Assembly: GCA_041649755.1 (NCBI GenBank)
Contig: JBAZMK010000001.1
Span: 139,765-203,764, forward strand
DNA from: JAGVXH01 sp041649755
GTDB lineage: Archaea > Nanobdellota > Nanobdellia > Pacearchaeales > GW2011-AR1
Direction: 5' to 3'
Length of the DNA stretch: 64,000 nucleotides
Position numbers and translations under genes: made by a program. Below, piece by piece: positions 16,400-23,047 of this stretch (its first letter is position 1; the number at the start of each line of letters is the position of its first letter). The notes beneath the pieces are model-generated. The model was not told the DNA's origin. It ran no database searches and worked only from the letters and a program-made list of their open reading frames with translations.

Positions 16400-16591
16400 T
16401 TACTCTTTTATCCATGAAAGAATGCTCGCTCCTAGAGAGAACAGAGCCAGTACCACAAAGGGCAGACCCTTGCCGATAAGCTCTATTCTCCCCCATAGTT
16501 GTTCTTGCCGACTCGCCACCACGAAAGCCCCAGTTGCGATGCCTGTGAAGAACAGGGTGGTGGCTACAAAGATAAGAGTGTAACGACGCAT
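16400..16591 (-). CDS. Small two-helix membrane protein
   Basis: A 63-aa protein with two hydrophobic helices (about residues 4-26 and 41-60) joined by a polar loop (A-S-R-Q-E-Q-L-W-G-R-I). GGGGGAA 5 nt upstream serves as ribosome-binding site. It lies 50 nt upstream of the lipoprotein gene. The two could act together at the membrane, but nothing in the sequence proves it. Confidence 0.5.
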   Translation of the reverse strand: MRRYTLIFVATTLFFTGIATGAFVVASRQEQLWGRIELIGKGLPFVVLALFSLGASILSWIKE

Positions 16592-16705
16592 TGGTTATTC
16601 CCCCAATCTGCTTTTCTTCTCCCATCCTTAGCCGTGAAATCCTAAAACGATTACCCCTCCAAAAAAACTTTGTTTCTGTTGTGCTTACTTCTGAGCCAAG
16701 CGAGT

Positions 16706-16759
16706 GTGGGGTCCCTTTTAGGAGTAGAACCTGTGAGAAGGTTACAGGCGGGACCCCAC
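16706..16759 (-). ncRNA. Structured RNA element (hairpin with inner stem)
   Basis: Outer stem GTGGGGTCCC/GGGACCCCAC, 10 bp, enclosing an inner stem CCTGT/ACAGG. No T-run follows on either strand, so it is not an ordinary terminator. Part of the series of branched hairpins that fill the gaps between tRNA-like genes in island A. Whether it is an independent RNA or an mRNA feature is unknown. Confidence 0.45.
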
Positions 16760-16789
16760 TGAGACAAGGTTATAAAGAGAGATTACTGC

Positions 16790-16860
16790 AGAAAGGCCTT
16801 GCACCCCTGCACAGGAGAAGCAAGAGTAGAATCTACACTCTTGTTATGCAAGGCCTTTCT
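16790..16860 (-). ncRNA. Three-way-junction RNA after tRNA-like gene 1
   Basis: A 14-bp outer stem (AGAAAGGCCTTGCA/TGCAAGGCCTTTCT) encloses two hairpins: CAAGAGT/ACTCTTG and a shorter CCTG/CAGG. On the minus strand it starts 3 nt after the 3' end of the tRNA-like gene, so processing at the tRNA 3' end would leave this structure at the new 5' end. Confidence 0.5.
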
Positions 16861-16863
16861 TAA

Positions 16864-16933
16864 TACAGGCAAGGAGATTTGAACTCCCACTTCCTCATTG
16901 TAGTGAGGCGCTCTTCCATTAAGCTATGCCTGC
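16864..16933 (-). tRNA. tRNA-like gene 1, six-nt anticodon loop
   Basis: Cloverleaf with acceptor GCAGGCA/TGCCTGT, TA at 8-9, D-stem GCTT/GAGC, anticodon arm CCTCA-CTACAA-TGAGG, T-arm GGGAG-TTCAAAT-CTCCT, discriminator A, no encoded CCA. The anticodon loop has six bases instead of seven, so the anticodon is not defined; compared with a Val loop CTTACAA one T is missing. Starts 6 nt after the stop of the 33-aa gene. Everything outside the anticodon loop is normal. Confidence 0.7.
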
Positions 16934-16939
16934 CCGAAG

Positions 16940-17041
16940 TCAAAGTCCAAGGATGGCAAGAACAATGAATAGTATTGCTACTATGATTACCACCCCAAAC
17001 AGACTTTCTTCTCTTTCTTCTTTCATCAATGGCTCTATCAT
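16940..17041 (-). CDS. 33-aa single-helix membrane peptide
   Basis: Starts M-I-E-P-L-M-K-E-E-R-E-E and continues into one hydrophobic helix (about residues 15-33). A perfect GGAGGT lies 4 nt before the ATG, the main support for translation. Stop codon 6 nt before tRNA-like gene 1. Too short for family assignment. Similar small holin- or toxin-like peptides occur in phages, but that is only a size-based guess. Confidence 0.55.
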   Translation of the reverse strand: MIEPLMKEEREESLFGVVIIVAILFIVLAILGL

Positions 17042-17070
17042 AAGACCTCCAGTTTTGAGGTTAATATTAA

Positions 17071-17140
17071 GGGAGCCCGCGCGGTTATGGGTGGGGACAC
17101 CGCGGGATAAATCCACTTCTCGTGAAGAAGTCGGACTCCC
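17071..17140 (-). ncRNA. Three-way-junction RNA element
   Basis: Outer stem GGGAG/CTCCC encloses hairpin CCCGCG/CGCGGG (17076-17106) and hairpin ACTTCT/AGAAGT (17115-17131). Located just upstream (on the minus strand) of the 33-aa gene. Same design as the elements at 16790 and 17167. Confidence 0.45.
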
Positions 17141-17166
17141 GTATGCGAGGCACTTAAAAGAGTAAA

Positions 17167-17255
17167 AGAGTCCGCCACAATTCAGCAAGGAGGGATCGGA
17201 GGTAGCTGAATTGTGGAACGGCAGGGCACCGTTGACTCTTAGGAGTCCGGACTCT
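17167..17255 (-). ncRNA. Three-way-junction RNA after tRNA-like gene 2
   Basis: Outer stem AGAGTCCG/CGGACTCT (17167-17174 with 17248-17255) encloses a 12-bp hairpin CCACAATTCAGC/GCTGAATTGTGG starting at the very next base, and hairpin GACTC/GAGTC ending at the base before the closing strand. Such gapless packing around a junction is hard to explain by chance. It begins 12 nt after the 3' end of tRNA-like gene 2 on the minus strand. Confidence 0.55.
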
Positions 17256-17267
17256 CTTGATACAGAG

Positions 17268-17338
17268 TGGAGCAAGAAGGACTTGAACCTTCATTCCCTC
17301 ATTGTAGTGAGGTACTCTACCAATTGAGCTATTGCTCC
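17268..17338 (-). tRNA. tRNA-like gene 2, six-nt anticodon loop
   Basis: Cloverleaf with perfect acceptor GGAGCAA/TTGCTCC, D-stem GCTC/GAGT, anticodon arm CCTCA-CTACAA-TGAGG (identical to tRNA-like 1), T-arm GAAGG-TTCAAGT-CCTTC, discriminator A, no CCA. Again the loop is six bases. Because the acceptor and D-arm differ from gene 1 while the defective loop is identical, the short loop appears to be kept rather than a one-off error. Confidence 0.7.
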
Positions 17339-17341
17339 ATA

Positions 17342-17383
17342 AAGGCCCTGCCGGGGAGAAAGGGAATGAAAGGGCAGGACCTT
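17342..17383 (-). ncRNA. Hairpin with G-U pair on minus strand
   Basis: AAGGCCCTGCC pairs with GGCAGGACCTT. The single plus-strand mismatch (C17346 with A17379) becomes a G-U wobble in the minus-strand RNA, so the transcript from the gene strand forms an unbroken 11-bp stem. Immediately upstream of tRNA-like gene 2. Confidence 0.45.
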
Positions 17384-17402
17384 CGTGTGGTTGTCAAAGT
17401 AA

Positions 17403-17453
17403 AGGGAGCCGAACGTTTGGGTGGGGGTCTATGAACGTTTCGTTCAGCTCCCT
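17403..17453 (-). ncRNA. Hairpin with G-U pair on minus strand
   Basis: AGGGAGCCGAAC pairs with GTTCAGCTCCCT; the one C-A mismatch on the plus strand (17410/17446) is a G-U wobble on the minus strand. Twelve base pairs, 27-nt loop. Second of two adjacent stems with the same strand bias. Confidence 0.45.
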
Positions 17454-17483
17454 AATGTTCTAATGATATGAATATAGAAATGT

Positions 17484-17560
17484 GAGTGGAGTCCGCTTGG
17501 AAAAAGGATACGTACCGCAAATTGGAGGGACCTACAGGGGATGCAGGTGGGACTCCACTC
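17484..17560 (-). ncRNA. Branched hairpin after tRNA-like gene 3
   Basis: Outer 11-bp stem GAGTGGAGTCC/GGACTCCACTC encloses a small hairpin CCTACA/TGCAGG whose A-C mismatch on plus is a G-U pair on minus. It lies 17 nt after the 3' end of tRNA-like gene 3. Confidence 0.45.
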
Positions 17561-17576
17561 GTGCGAAGGTTGAGAA

Positions 17577-17647
17577 AGCGGACAGAGAGATTTGAACTCT
17601 CAACCTTCTGATTAATTCAGGCGCTCTACCCATTGAGCTACGTCCGC
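17577..17647 (-). tRNA. tRNA-like gene 3, five-nt anticodon loop
   Basis: Cloverleaf with acceptor GCGGACG/TGTCCGC, D-stem GCTC/GAGC, T-arm GAGAG-TTCAAAT-CTCTC, discriminator T, no CCA. The anticodon arm is CCTGA-ATTAA-TCAGA: four solid pairs and only five loop bases, two fewer than normal (an Asn loop would be CTGTTAA). Starts 7 nt after the stop of the 77-aa gene, the same stop-to-tRNA spacing as tRNA-like gene 1. Confidence 0.65.
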
Positions 17648-17654
17648 TTAGATT

Positions 17655-17888
17655 CTATTGTGTCGCTGAGACTGTATTCGGGTCTTCTGCTGGCTGTGAA
17701 GAGGAAGTGGAAGGTTCCCTTTCCCTAAAACAAAGGGAAATGAGTGCCAGAAGTATCCCTAAAACAAAGACACCCCTTTTCCTCCACTTTTTTACCTTAT
17801 CTTCAGATTCTCCCATAAACAGCCAGCAGAAAATAAGAACCAGCGATAGGGAGGACAGCAAAAACCCGCCGAGATTGGTGGTGGACAT
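17655..17888 (-). CDS. 77-aa two-helix membrane protein
   Basis: Starts M-S-T-T-N-L-G-G at 17888, directly after the FliS stop; AAAGG lies 9 nt before the ATG, which decides against the longer frame overlapping FliS. Two hydrophobic segments (about residues 8-25 and 38-52) are separated by a basic loop K-V-K-K-W-R-K-R; the C terminus is Ser/Gln-rich. Probably co-translated with fliS. Function unknown. Confidence 0.55.
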   Translation of the reverse strand: MSTTNLGGFLLSSLSLVLIFCWLFMGESEDKVKKWRKRGVFVLGILLALISLCFREREPSTSSSQPAEDPNTVSATQ

Positions 17889-17902
17889 ATTTAACCTTTC
17901 TA

Positions 17903-18229
17903 TTAGCCTGCGACGGCTTTCCAACTTACGTTTAGTTCTTCCAGCAATGTGATAACTTCCCGAATCATCTGCGGGTCATGTTTTGTACTCGCCTCTCTTA
18001 GGCGTCGCCCCATGAACAAGTAAAGCTTACGCAGATTCTCCGCAATCTCGCCTCCAGTCCCTATGTCAACCAAGGAATTGAGTTCATCGATAATCTCCTG
18101 TGCCTTATCGATGTATTTCTTCTCATCTTCCCTATTTTTACCTTCCAGTGCCCGAATAGCTAGTTTGAGGAACTTAATCGTTCCTTCGTAGAGTATGACT
18201 ATTAGGCGACCCTTAGATTGTGTGGTCAT
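17903..18229 (-). CDS. fliS: Flagellar export chaperone FliS-like protein
   Basis: A 108-aa all-helical protein. It has the FliS signature L-Y-E-G-T-I-K-F-L-K-L-A near residue 13, then K-A-Q-E-I-I-D-E-L-N-S-L near 43-54, G-G-E-I-A-E-N-L-R-K-L-Y-L-F-M near 59-73 and a C-terminal E-E-L-N-V-S-W-K. FliS binds the C terminus of flagellin and stops it polymerising in the cytoplasm of bacteria. It is slightly shorter than usual (about 125-130 aa), lacking an N-terminal tail. AAGGTGA upstream of the ATG is a good Shine-Dalgarno. No flagellin or other flagellar gene is present; archaea do not use FliS, so the gene is foreign to an archaeal genome. Confidence 0.85.
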   Translation of the reverse strand: MTTQSKGRLIVILYEGTIKFLKLAIRALEGKNREDEKKYIDKAQEIIDELNSLVDIGTGGEIAENLRKLYLFMGRRLREASTKHDPQMIREVITLLEELNVSWKAVAG

Positions 18230-18450
18230 AGTCTCACCTTGCCTTTCGGTTCTTGGTCTCTACACTTATTTCGCTATGAAATACCTTCCATTTTGGGTAT
18301 TTCACTAAGTATCTGTAACTAGCTCAAAGCTGAAGCTAGAGAAGTGTTTGTTTAGAAATACCTTTTCGCACGAAATTTTTGTTATTTCGCAGGTATTCCT
18401 TGTCCGCCATCTCTGGTGAATTGCTTGATGCCGAAGCATCGTTATCTTGT
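18230..18450 (-). promoter_or_regulatory. Structured leader of island A operon
   Basis: About 220 nt without genes upstream of fliS. Minus strand holds two copies of a hairpin GAATACC...GGTATTTC (18355-18399, with an inner CGAAAT/ATTTCG stem, and 18279-18303), a hairpin CTAGCT/AGCTAG (about 18320-18340) and GATGC-cgaa-GCATC (about 18427-18440). The GAATACC hairpin recurs once in island B (63638-63662). Likely the transcribed leader of the operon; the promoter itself cannot be picked with confidence. Confidence 0.5.
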
Positions 18451-18453
18451 TCG

Positions 18454-20367
18454 CTAAATCGCGAGCGGATTTTGTTTGTTTATGTTTATGTGAGTATGAT
18501 TTAACCTAATAATTTTTTTCCATCCTTTTGGATATTTTATTTCTTCAATTTCTATTAGTCCTTTCTTTTCCAGTTCATTTTTAATCTTCGTTCCTTTTCT
18601 TGCAGATAGACCAACCGCTTGGTATACCTCAACTGTGCTCATTGAGTGATTAGGATTATCCAAAAGGAATTTAATAATCTTTCGGTGGTCTTCGTTTAAG
18701 TCATCTGGGAGTGTAGTTTCTTCTTTTTTAGTTTCAACCAATTGATTATCAAAAACTCTATTTATAACCTGAATTATGTCTGAGGATGTATATTTAGAAC
18801 CTTTGTTTTCTTCAAGAATCTTTTCAATTTCACTCAATTCAATTCCTTTTTCCAGATACTCTTTGACAAAATCATAAAGAATTTCCTGAATACTTTTTTG
18901 GTTTACTGAAAACTCTTTATTCTCAACTGAAGAAGGATTCTCAATTTCAGCATTAAATTCTGGGTCGGAATTGGCTTCATATTCGTGATTAAGTTTAAAA
19001 CAATCCATTTTTCTTTTTATTTCCTCGTCGCTAACATAGATATTTCTGACTTCAGCAAAAGGAACTTCTATGAGGAAAGGTGACGGATATCTCTCTGAAA
19101 GTTTCACTATAGCGCTCCCTACAGGAAGTTCAGAAAAATAATGTCTTTTTTCTCTCAGTTGCATTAACTCACTAATATCAAAAATGTCTTGAGGAAGCTG
19201 TTGCTGAAAAGCAATGTGACAGGCGCTGTTACCTTTAACCGTATCTGATATTTTTGAAATGTGCTGGTCAAGACAAATCAAGGAGGTTCCATATTCTCTC
19301 ATTTCCCTATAAATCATATCTGTTACAGATTCGTTAGAGAAATTTGTTGGCTTTTTTAAAAAGATATTGTGGGCTTCGTCTACTATAATCGCGTGGTCAA
19401 AACCTCTGCTTATTTGATTTTGTCGGGCTTTTTTTAATTTGTATATATAAGTAAGGATAAATTCGCAGAAGAATTTTTTCTCAACATTTCCGAGTGCGTT
19501 AAGTTCCATAACTACTTTTTTGTCCAGCAGGTCTTCAACAGAAATGCTTCCTTCTCCTTTGTAGTTTAGGATTTTACCAAACTCGCCGAAAGTCATTACA
19601 GTAGCGATTCTAAGAGCGGACTCAAGCCATCCTGATTCACGAGTCGCCTTGCACCCCCTCATTTTTTCTTCAAGTCTCCATTTTATATGATTCCAAGTGG
19701 GGTAATTATTTGAGCCGTGATAGATTCCCCATTCTTTAAAAGCTTCATCAAGAGTTTCAAGCATTACCTTGTGAACTCCGAAAGAAGCGTTAAAACTCTC
19801 GGTAAGAAGGTCGCATAAAACATTAACCCATTCTTTTGGCTCAACACCTTTTGGTGGTTCGTTTATGTTTGTCTTAAAATTATTGCTGACCTTAGAATCC
19901 CCGATAGTAAAAAGCATAACGGGTGAGCCTAACGAAACCAGAGGTCTAAAAGATTTTTTCCAGTCAAAAATTAAAAAAGATTTATTTTTTTTAATCAGGG
20001 ATTCCACTATATTAAATGCGAGGGTTGTCTTACCTGAACCAGACATCCCTGTGATGCAAACATGCCTTGGCCAGTCTTTTTCTCTTAATTTAAATGGAAA
20101 AAGTTTCTTTTTAGCGTAGACAACTGTTGCAAGAGAGTATTCGCCGTCAATCATTTCCTCTTTTGGAGGCTCAAGCAAGACACCTTTGTCAAGCAAAAGA
20201 TTAAGATTCTTTTGATAGAGGGTTGTGAGAAGATGTGCGATTTCTTCCTTTTCTTCGCGACTTTCGGCAACTGTATACTTAAAGTATACTTCATCAATCT
20301 TTTTTCCATAGACCGGTCTAAGTTTGTTGCATATCTCTTCAACAGATAAAGATTTATCTAAAACCAT
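18454..20367 (-). CDS. HerA-type ATPase with C-terminal winged helix
   Basis: A 637-aa P-loop ATPase of the HerA/FtsK/VirB4-like group. Walker A is G-M-S-G-S-G-K-T near residue 110; S-F-L-I-F-D-W-K follows; Walker B is A-I-I-V-D-E-A-H-N near 325, followed by S-L-I-C-L-D-Q-H. The C-terminal 80 residues look like a winged helix (H-S-M-S-T-V-E-V-Y-Q-A-V-G-L-S). Such proteins pump DNA or drive conjugation and virus packaging; in archaea they mark integrated mobile elements. Last of three overlapping genes. Its final seven residues and stop run into the base composition of island A, so the native C terminus may have been replaced at the junction. Confidence 0.8.
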   Translation of the reverse strand: MVLDKSLSVEEICNKLRPVYGKKIDEVYFKYTVAESREEKEEIAHLLTTLYQKNLNLLLDKGVLLEPPKEEMIDGEYSLATVVYAKKKLFPFKLREKDWPRHVCITGMSGSGKTTLAFNIVESLIKKNKSFLIFDWKKSFRPLVSLGSPVMLFTIGDSKVSNNFKTNINEPPKGVEPKEWVNVLCDLLTESFNASFGVHKVMLETLDEAFKEWGIYHGSNNYPTWNHIKWRLEEKMRGCKATRESGWLESALRIATVMTFGEFGKILNYKGEGSISVEDLLDKKVVMELNALGNVEKKFFCEFILTYIYKLKKARQNQISRGFDHAIIVDEAHNIFLKKPTNFSNESVTDMIYREMREYGTSLICLDQHISKISDTVKGNSACHIAFQQQLPQDIFDISELMQLREKRHYFSELPVGSAIVKLSERYPSPFLIEVPFAEVRNIYVSDEEIKRKMDCFKLNHEYEANSDPEFNAEIENPSSVENKEFSVNQKSIQEILYDFVKEYLEKGIELSEIEKILEENKGSKYTSSDIIQVINRVFDNQLVETKKEETTLPDDLNEDHRKIIKFLLDNPNHSMSTVEVYQAVGLSARKGTKIKNELEKKGLIEIEEIKYPKGWKKIIRLNHTHININKQNPLAI

Positions 20368-20368
20368 T

Positions 20369-20665
20369 TTAAACTCTGAAATCCTTATTTAATTGAAAAT
20401 GGATTAATCCTAAAACTCTATCTGCAGTTTTTAATAAAAATTCATAGTAAGGACTTCTCTTTCCATCGTTTAAGGATGTATAAACTATCTCTCCATATTG
20501 TAATTCGCATATTTCTCTGTCTAGACCATCTTCTAAGTCACTTAAAGCAACTTTGGGCACATTTCTTTTCTTTAAATTATTTTCCAATTCTAAAAGACGC
20601 AAGTATGCCTCATAAATTCTTTTTGAACTTTCTACTGCAACAGAGTTTTCTCTTCTGTAAACCAT
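20369..20665 (-). CDS. 98-aa hypothetical protein, HerA operon
   Basis: A 98-aa helical protein starting M-V-Y-R-R-E-N-S, one nucleotide after the stop of the 143-aa gene and one nucleotide before the ATPase start, so all three are translated from one mRNA. A Leu-heavy helix (Y-L-R-L-L-E-L-E-N-N-L-K) could pair with the coiled coil of the neighbour. Not a family I recognise. Confidence 0.6.
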   Translation of the reverse strand: MVYRRENSVAVESSKRIYEAYLRLLELENNLKKRNVPKVALSDLEDGLDREICELQYGEIVYTSLNDGKRSPYYEFLLKTADRVLGLIHFQLNKDFRV

Positions 20666-21097
20666 TTATTCTCCTAAAATTCTTTTAATTTCTTCGCTTC
20701 TACTTTCTTTTTCAGTTAATTCTTTTGTCCTGTCTCTGAGTTCTTTTTTCAGTAATGCTATGTCTCTCCAGCAACCTATTTTTTCGTTTAGCTGAATTTC
20801 AGATATTTCTATTTGTTTTTTACGAAGTTCGGCTCTTTCTCTGGCGAATTCAGAGTCGTCTTCACCTTTTGGAGCACTTTCTAGAAGGAAGTTGTTTATG
20901 TCTCTTTTCATCTTTTCTCCTTCTTTAATGAATTCTCCACTAAGATTTTGCCTCTCTTTTATCAGGGTTTCAATTTCACCTACGGCATCTTTTAATGATT
21001 CTACCCTTGCGTTTCCAACTGAAGAAAAATCGTCATCAGAGATTTTCCAAATATCTGGGTATTTCATACCTATTCCATTTTTTAATGGGTTTTCCAT
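20666..21097 (-). CDS. 143-aa coiled-coil protein, HerA operon
   Basis: First gene of the operon. Charged, Lys/Glu-rich and almost entirely helical, with long heptad-like stretches from residue 35 to the end, so a coiled coil is likely. Minus-strand TATA GTTTATAAAC (about 21116-21125) is about 24 nt before the ATG. Archaeal promoter and composition separate this operon from island A. It might be an accessory subunit of the ATPase. Confidence 0.6.
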   Translation of the reverse strand: MENPLKNGIGMKYPDIWKISDDDFSSVGNARVESLKDAVGEIETLIKERQNLSGEFIKEGEKMKRDINNFLLESAPKGEDDSEFARERAELRKKQIEISEIQLNEKIGCWRDIALLKKELRDRTKELTEKESRSEEIKRILGE

Positions 21098-21161
21098 GAA
21101 ATACCTATCAAAATAAAGTTTATAAACCTTTCTATTGTTGTTACTATGAAGTTAGAAAAAA

Positions 21162-22235
21162 TTAGCAGAAAACTAAGATTTCTCTTGAAATATACTGGTC
21201 TGGGCGAAATTCTATAATAGGATTTACTGCAATTTTAAGATTGCACTCTTCCGCTATCTGTTTTTCATCAGGCTTAAAGCTTCTGATGATTGGGAATGTA
21301 ACAGCAATTTTAACCTCTTTTTTCTTAATCTGAGAAATTCTTTTCAAAACGGGAATTATTCTCCTTTCAAAAGTTTCTATTGCTTTTTTCGCTTCTTCGT
21401 TTGAGGGTTTCTTTTTTAATAATTCCCCCAAGGGGGTTTCTGTAGCAACTGCATTAAAATTAAGATTGTTTATTTTTCCTGAATCTTGGTTTAGCAAGGT
21501 ATACTTTCTTTTTATAAGGTAATTTTTACTTAACCACTCTACGTTTTTTAAGGCATTTTCTATTGCTCCCCTATCTTTGTCAATTCCGATGACATTCATA
21601 TTTTTTGAGAGTCCTTCAAGAAGGATTGCTCCTACCCCACAGAAAGGGTCAAGGAGTATCTCTCCTTCTTTTGCACCAGAAAGATTAATTAGAATTTTAG
21701 CTAAACGTGGTGAAATTGCAAGTTCTTCCCTTCTAAAAGGTTTTTCCATATCTCTTTTTTTAAGTTCTGTATAGTCATATTCTTCATTCAATTCCCCGAA
21801 AAATATATTTTCATTATGATTGTATAAAAAAAGATTATACTCAGAGCCTGAAATTTTTATTGGGTCTCCTTCTTGAATTCTTAGGTTTTTTCTGCCCTGT
21901 TTTAAAACCGCTTTTTTCCTTTCTTGCTTAAATTTTTCTTTTAAGATTTCTGAATTCCCATCTCCAAATATCGTATAGGAAAATTTGTCAGAGGGGATTA
22001 CTTCGTTAATTTTCAAAAAATTTTTAAAATTTGGTGTATTGCCTGCAAAGACTACTTCACCTGCCCTGATTGTCCCTCCGAGACCCTGAATCTTCAACAA
22101 AGAAGATAACTCTAAAATTAGATAATTATCCCTAAATAAGATTTCTTTGAACTCCTGATTTCTTGATTTTAGAAATGCAAAAATTTCTTCTCTTGAAAGG
22201 GTTGGATTCCTGCCTAAAATGAAAATTTGTTTCAT
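21162..22235 (-). CDS. Trm11/UPF0020-type RNA methyltransferase
   Basis: A 357-aa protein. The C-terminal half has the SAM-binding motif L-D-P-F-C-G-V-G-A-I-L-L-E near residue 190 followed by V-I-G-I-D-K-D, typical of tRNA guanine-N2 methylases of the Trm11/Trm-G10 family; the N-terminal half would be the THUMP-like RNA-binding part. The catalytic motif usually written D-P-P-Y-G reads T-E-T-P-L-G-E, closer to the T-E-P-Y-L-G form known in some archaeal relatives but without the Tyr. Likely modifies tRNA position 10 or a neighbour. Has its own promoter gap on both sides. Confidence 0.75.
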   Translation of the reverse strand: MKQIFILGRNPTLSREEIFAFLKSRNQEFKEILFRDNYLILELSSLLKIQGLGGTIRAGEVVFAGNTPNFKNFLKINEVIPSDKFSYTIFGDGNSEILKEKFKQERKKAVLKQGRKNLRIQEGDPIKISGSEYNLFLYNHNENIFFGELNEEYDYTELKKRDMEKPFRREELAISPRLAKILINLSGAKEGEILLDPFCGVGAILLEGLSKNMNVIGIDKDRGAIENALKNVEWLSKNYLIKRKYTLLNQDSGKINNLNFNAVATETPLGELLKKKPSNEEAKKAIETFERRIIPVLKRISQIKKKEVKIAVTFPIIRSFKPDEKQIAEECNLKIAVNPIIEFRPDQYISREILVFC

Positions 22236-22272
22236 AGACAGAATATGAATTAAAGATTGTTAAATGTTTTGA

Positions 22273-22806
22273 TTACTTCCTTTTTGTTTGAGTAGAAATG
22301 CTACAAGGGAGTCTAGATTTTACTGAATTTATTAATTTTCGTGCTTCAGATTCTTGTTTTGGGGTCTTGACCCCAATAATAAAAAGGATTTGATTTGGTT
22401 TAATTATCGCGGCTCTTCCGATTGATTTTCCGAACGAACGGCTCATACCTGTCTGCATACGGTCTGCTCCTGCACCTGTAAGCATTTTATTTTCTCTTAA
22501 AATGTGGTGGGGATAAATTTTTACTTCAAGATAAAACTCTTTTCCAACATTTGACTGGAGAAATCTGTTAAGATACTGACGGACAGCCTCAATAGAATTG
22601 TCTCTGATTTGGGCACCTTCTTTTGAAGTAACTTCTATTGTTATTGGGTACGAATCTTTTTCAAAAACTTTTACGTCACCCATTTTAAATTTAACAATTT
22701 TTGAGTTTGGAACAGTTTTTATGTATGACTTCGCTTTTTTCTTTGACTTACGAGTATATGGTCTTGCATAACGTTTAGTATAAGATGAACCTTTTCTTAA
22801 TGCCAT
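22273..22806 (-). CDS. rpl10e: Ribosomal protein L10e (uL16)
   Basis: A 177-aa protein, start M-A-L-R-K-G-S-S-Y, with the conserved L-T-G-A-G-A-D-R-M-Q-T-G-M-S-R-S-F-G-K segment near residue 112-130 that contacts tRNA and the peptidyl-transferase centre. Length matches archaeal L10e. Downstream of L35Ae and a 79-aa gene in a tight minus-strand operon (gaps of 1 nt and a 4-nt overlap). Confidence 0.95.
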   Translation of the reverse strand: MALRKGSSYTKRYARPYTRKSKKKAKSYIKTVPNSKIVKFKMGDVKVFEKDSYPITIEVTSKEGAQIRDNSIEAVRQYLNRFLQSNVGKEFYLEVKIYPHHILRENKMLTGAGADRMQTGMSRSFGKSIGRAAIIKPNQILFIIGVKTPKQESEARKLINSVKSRLPCSISTQTKRK

Positions 22807-22807
22807 T

Positions 22808-23047
22808 TTAATCTAACCTCCCCCTACTTAAGACCCTTAAATATTCTTTAATAACTCTTATAGTATCAAAATTTCCTTTTCTATATAGGTTGTTTGGAAG
22901 ATCACAACCACCTAAACCCCCCATTATATTATCACAATTTATAGGCACATAATTTCTTCCTACAGGGGACTCCAAACTTCCTAAATGAATATCCTTTGGA
23001 AAACTGTTTCTTACCATTTCTCTTGCTCTTCTTTCTTCTGATGTCAT
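22808..23047 (-). CDS. 79-aa hypothetical in ribosomal operon
   Basis: Starts M-T-S-E-E-R-R-A-R with ATGA overlap to the L35Ae stop and ends one nucleotide before the L10e start, so it is translated as part of the ribosomal operon. It contains two Cys and a basic C terminus. Not recognised as a ribosomal protein; the tight placement suggests a ribosome-associated role, but that is inference. Confidence 0.6.
   Translation of the reverse strand: MTSEERRAREMVRNSFPKDIHLGSLESPVGRNYVPINCDNIMGGLGGCDLPNNLYRKGNFDTIRVIKEYLRVLSRGRLD

Noticed and set aside
16940..17275. Long minus-strand frame of 111 codons in island A
   Set aside because: Only the last 33 codons have a proper Shine-Dalgarno (GGAGGT) and a membrane helix; the upstream part runs through tRNA-like gene 2 and two structured elements.
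16864..17647. Suppressor tRNAs reading UAG/UAA
   Set aside because: CTA and TTA triplets occur in the loops, but loop geometry is wrong (no T33) and the island ORFs do not gain sensible extensions when TAG is read through. Kept only as a remote alternative.
13777..18450. Island A as a CRISPR locus or transposon
   Set aside because: No regularly spaced identical repeats, no transposase or recombinase, no terminal inverted repeats that I could find.
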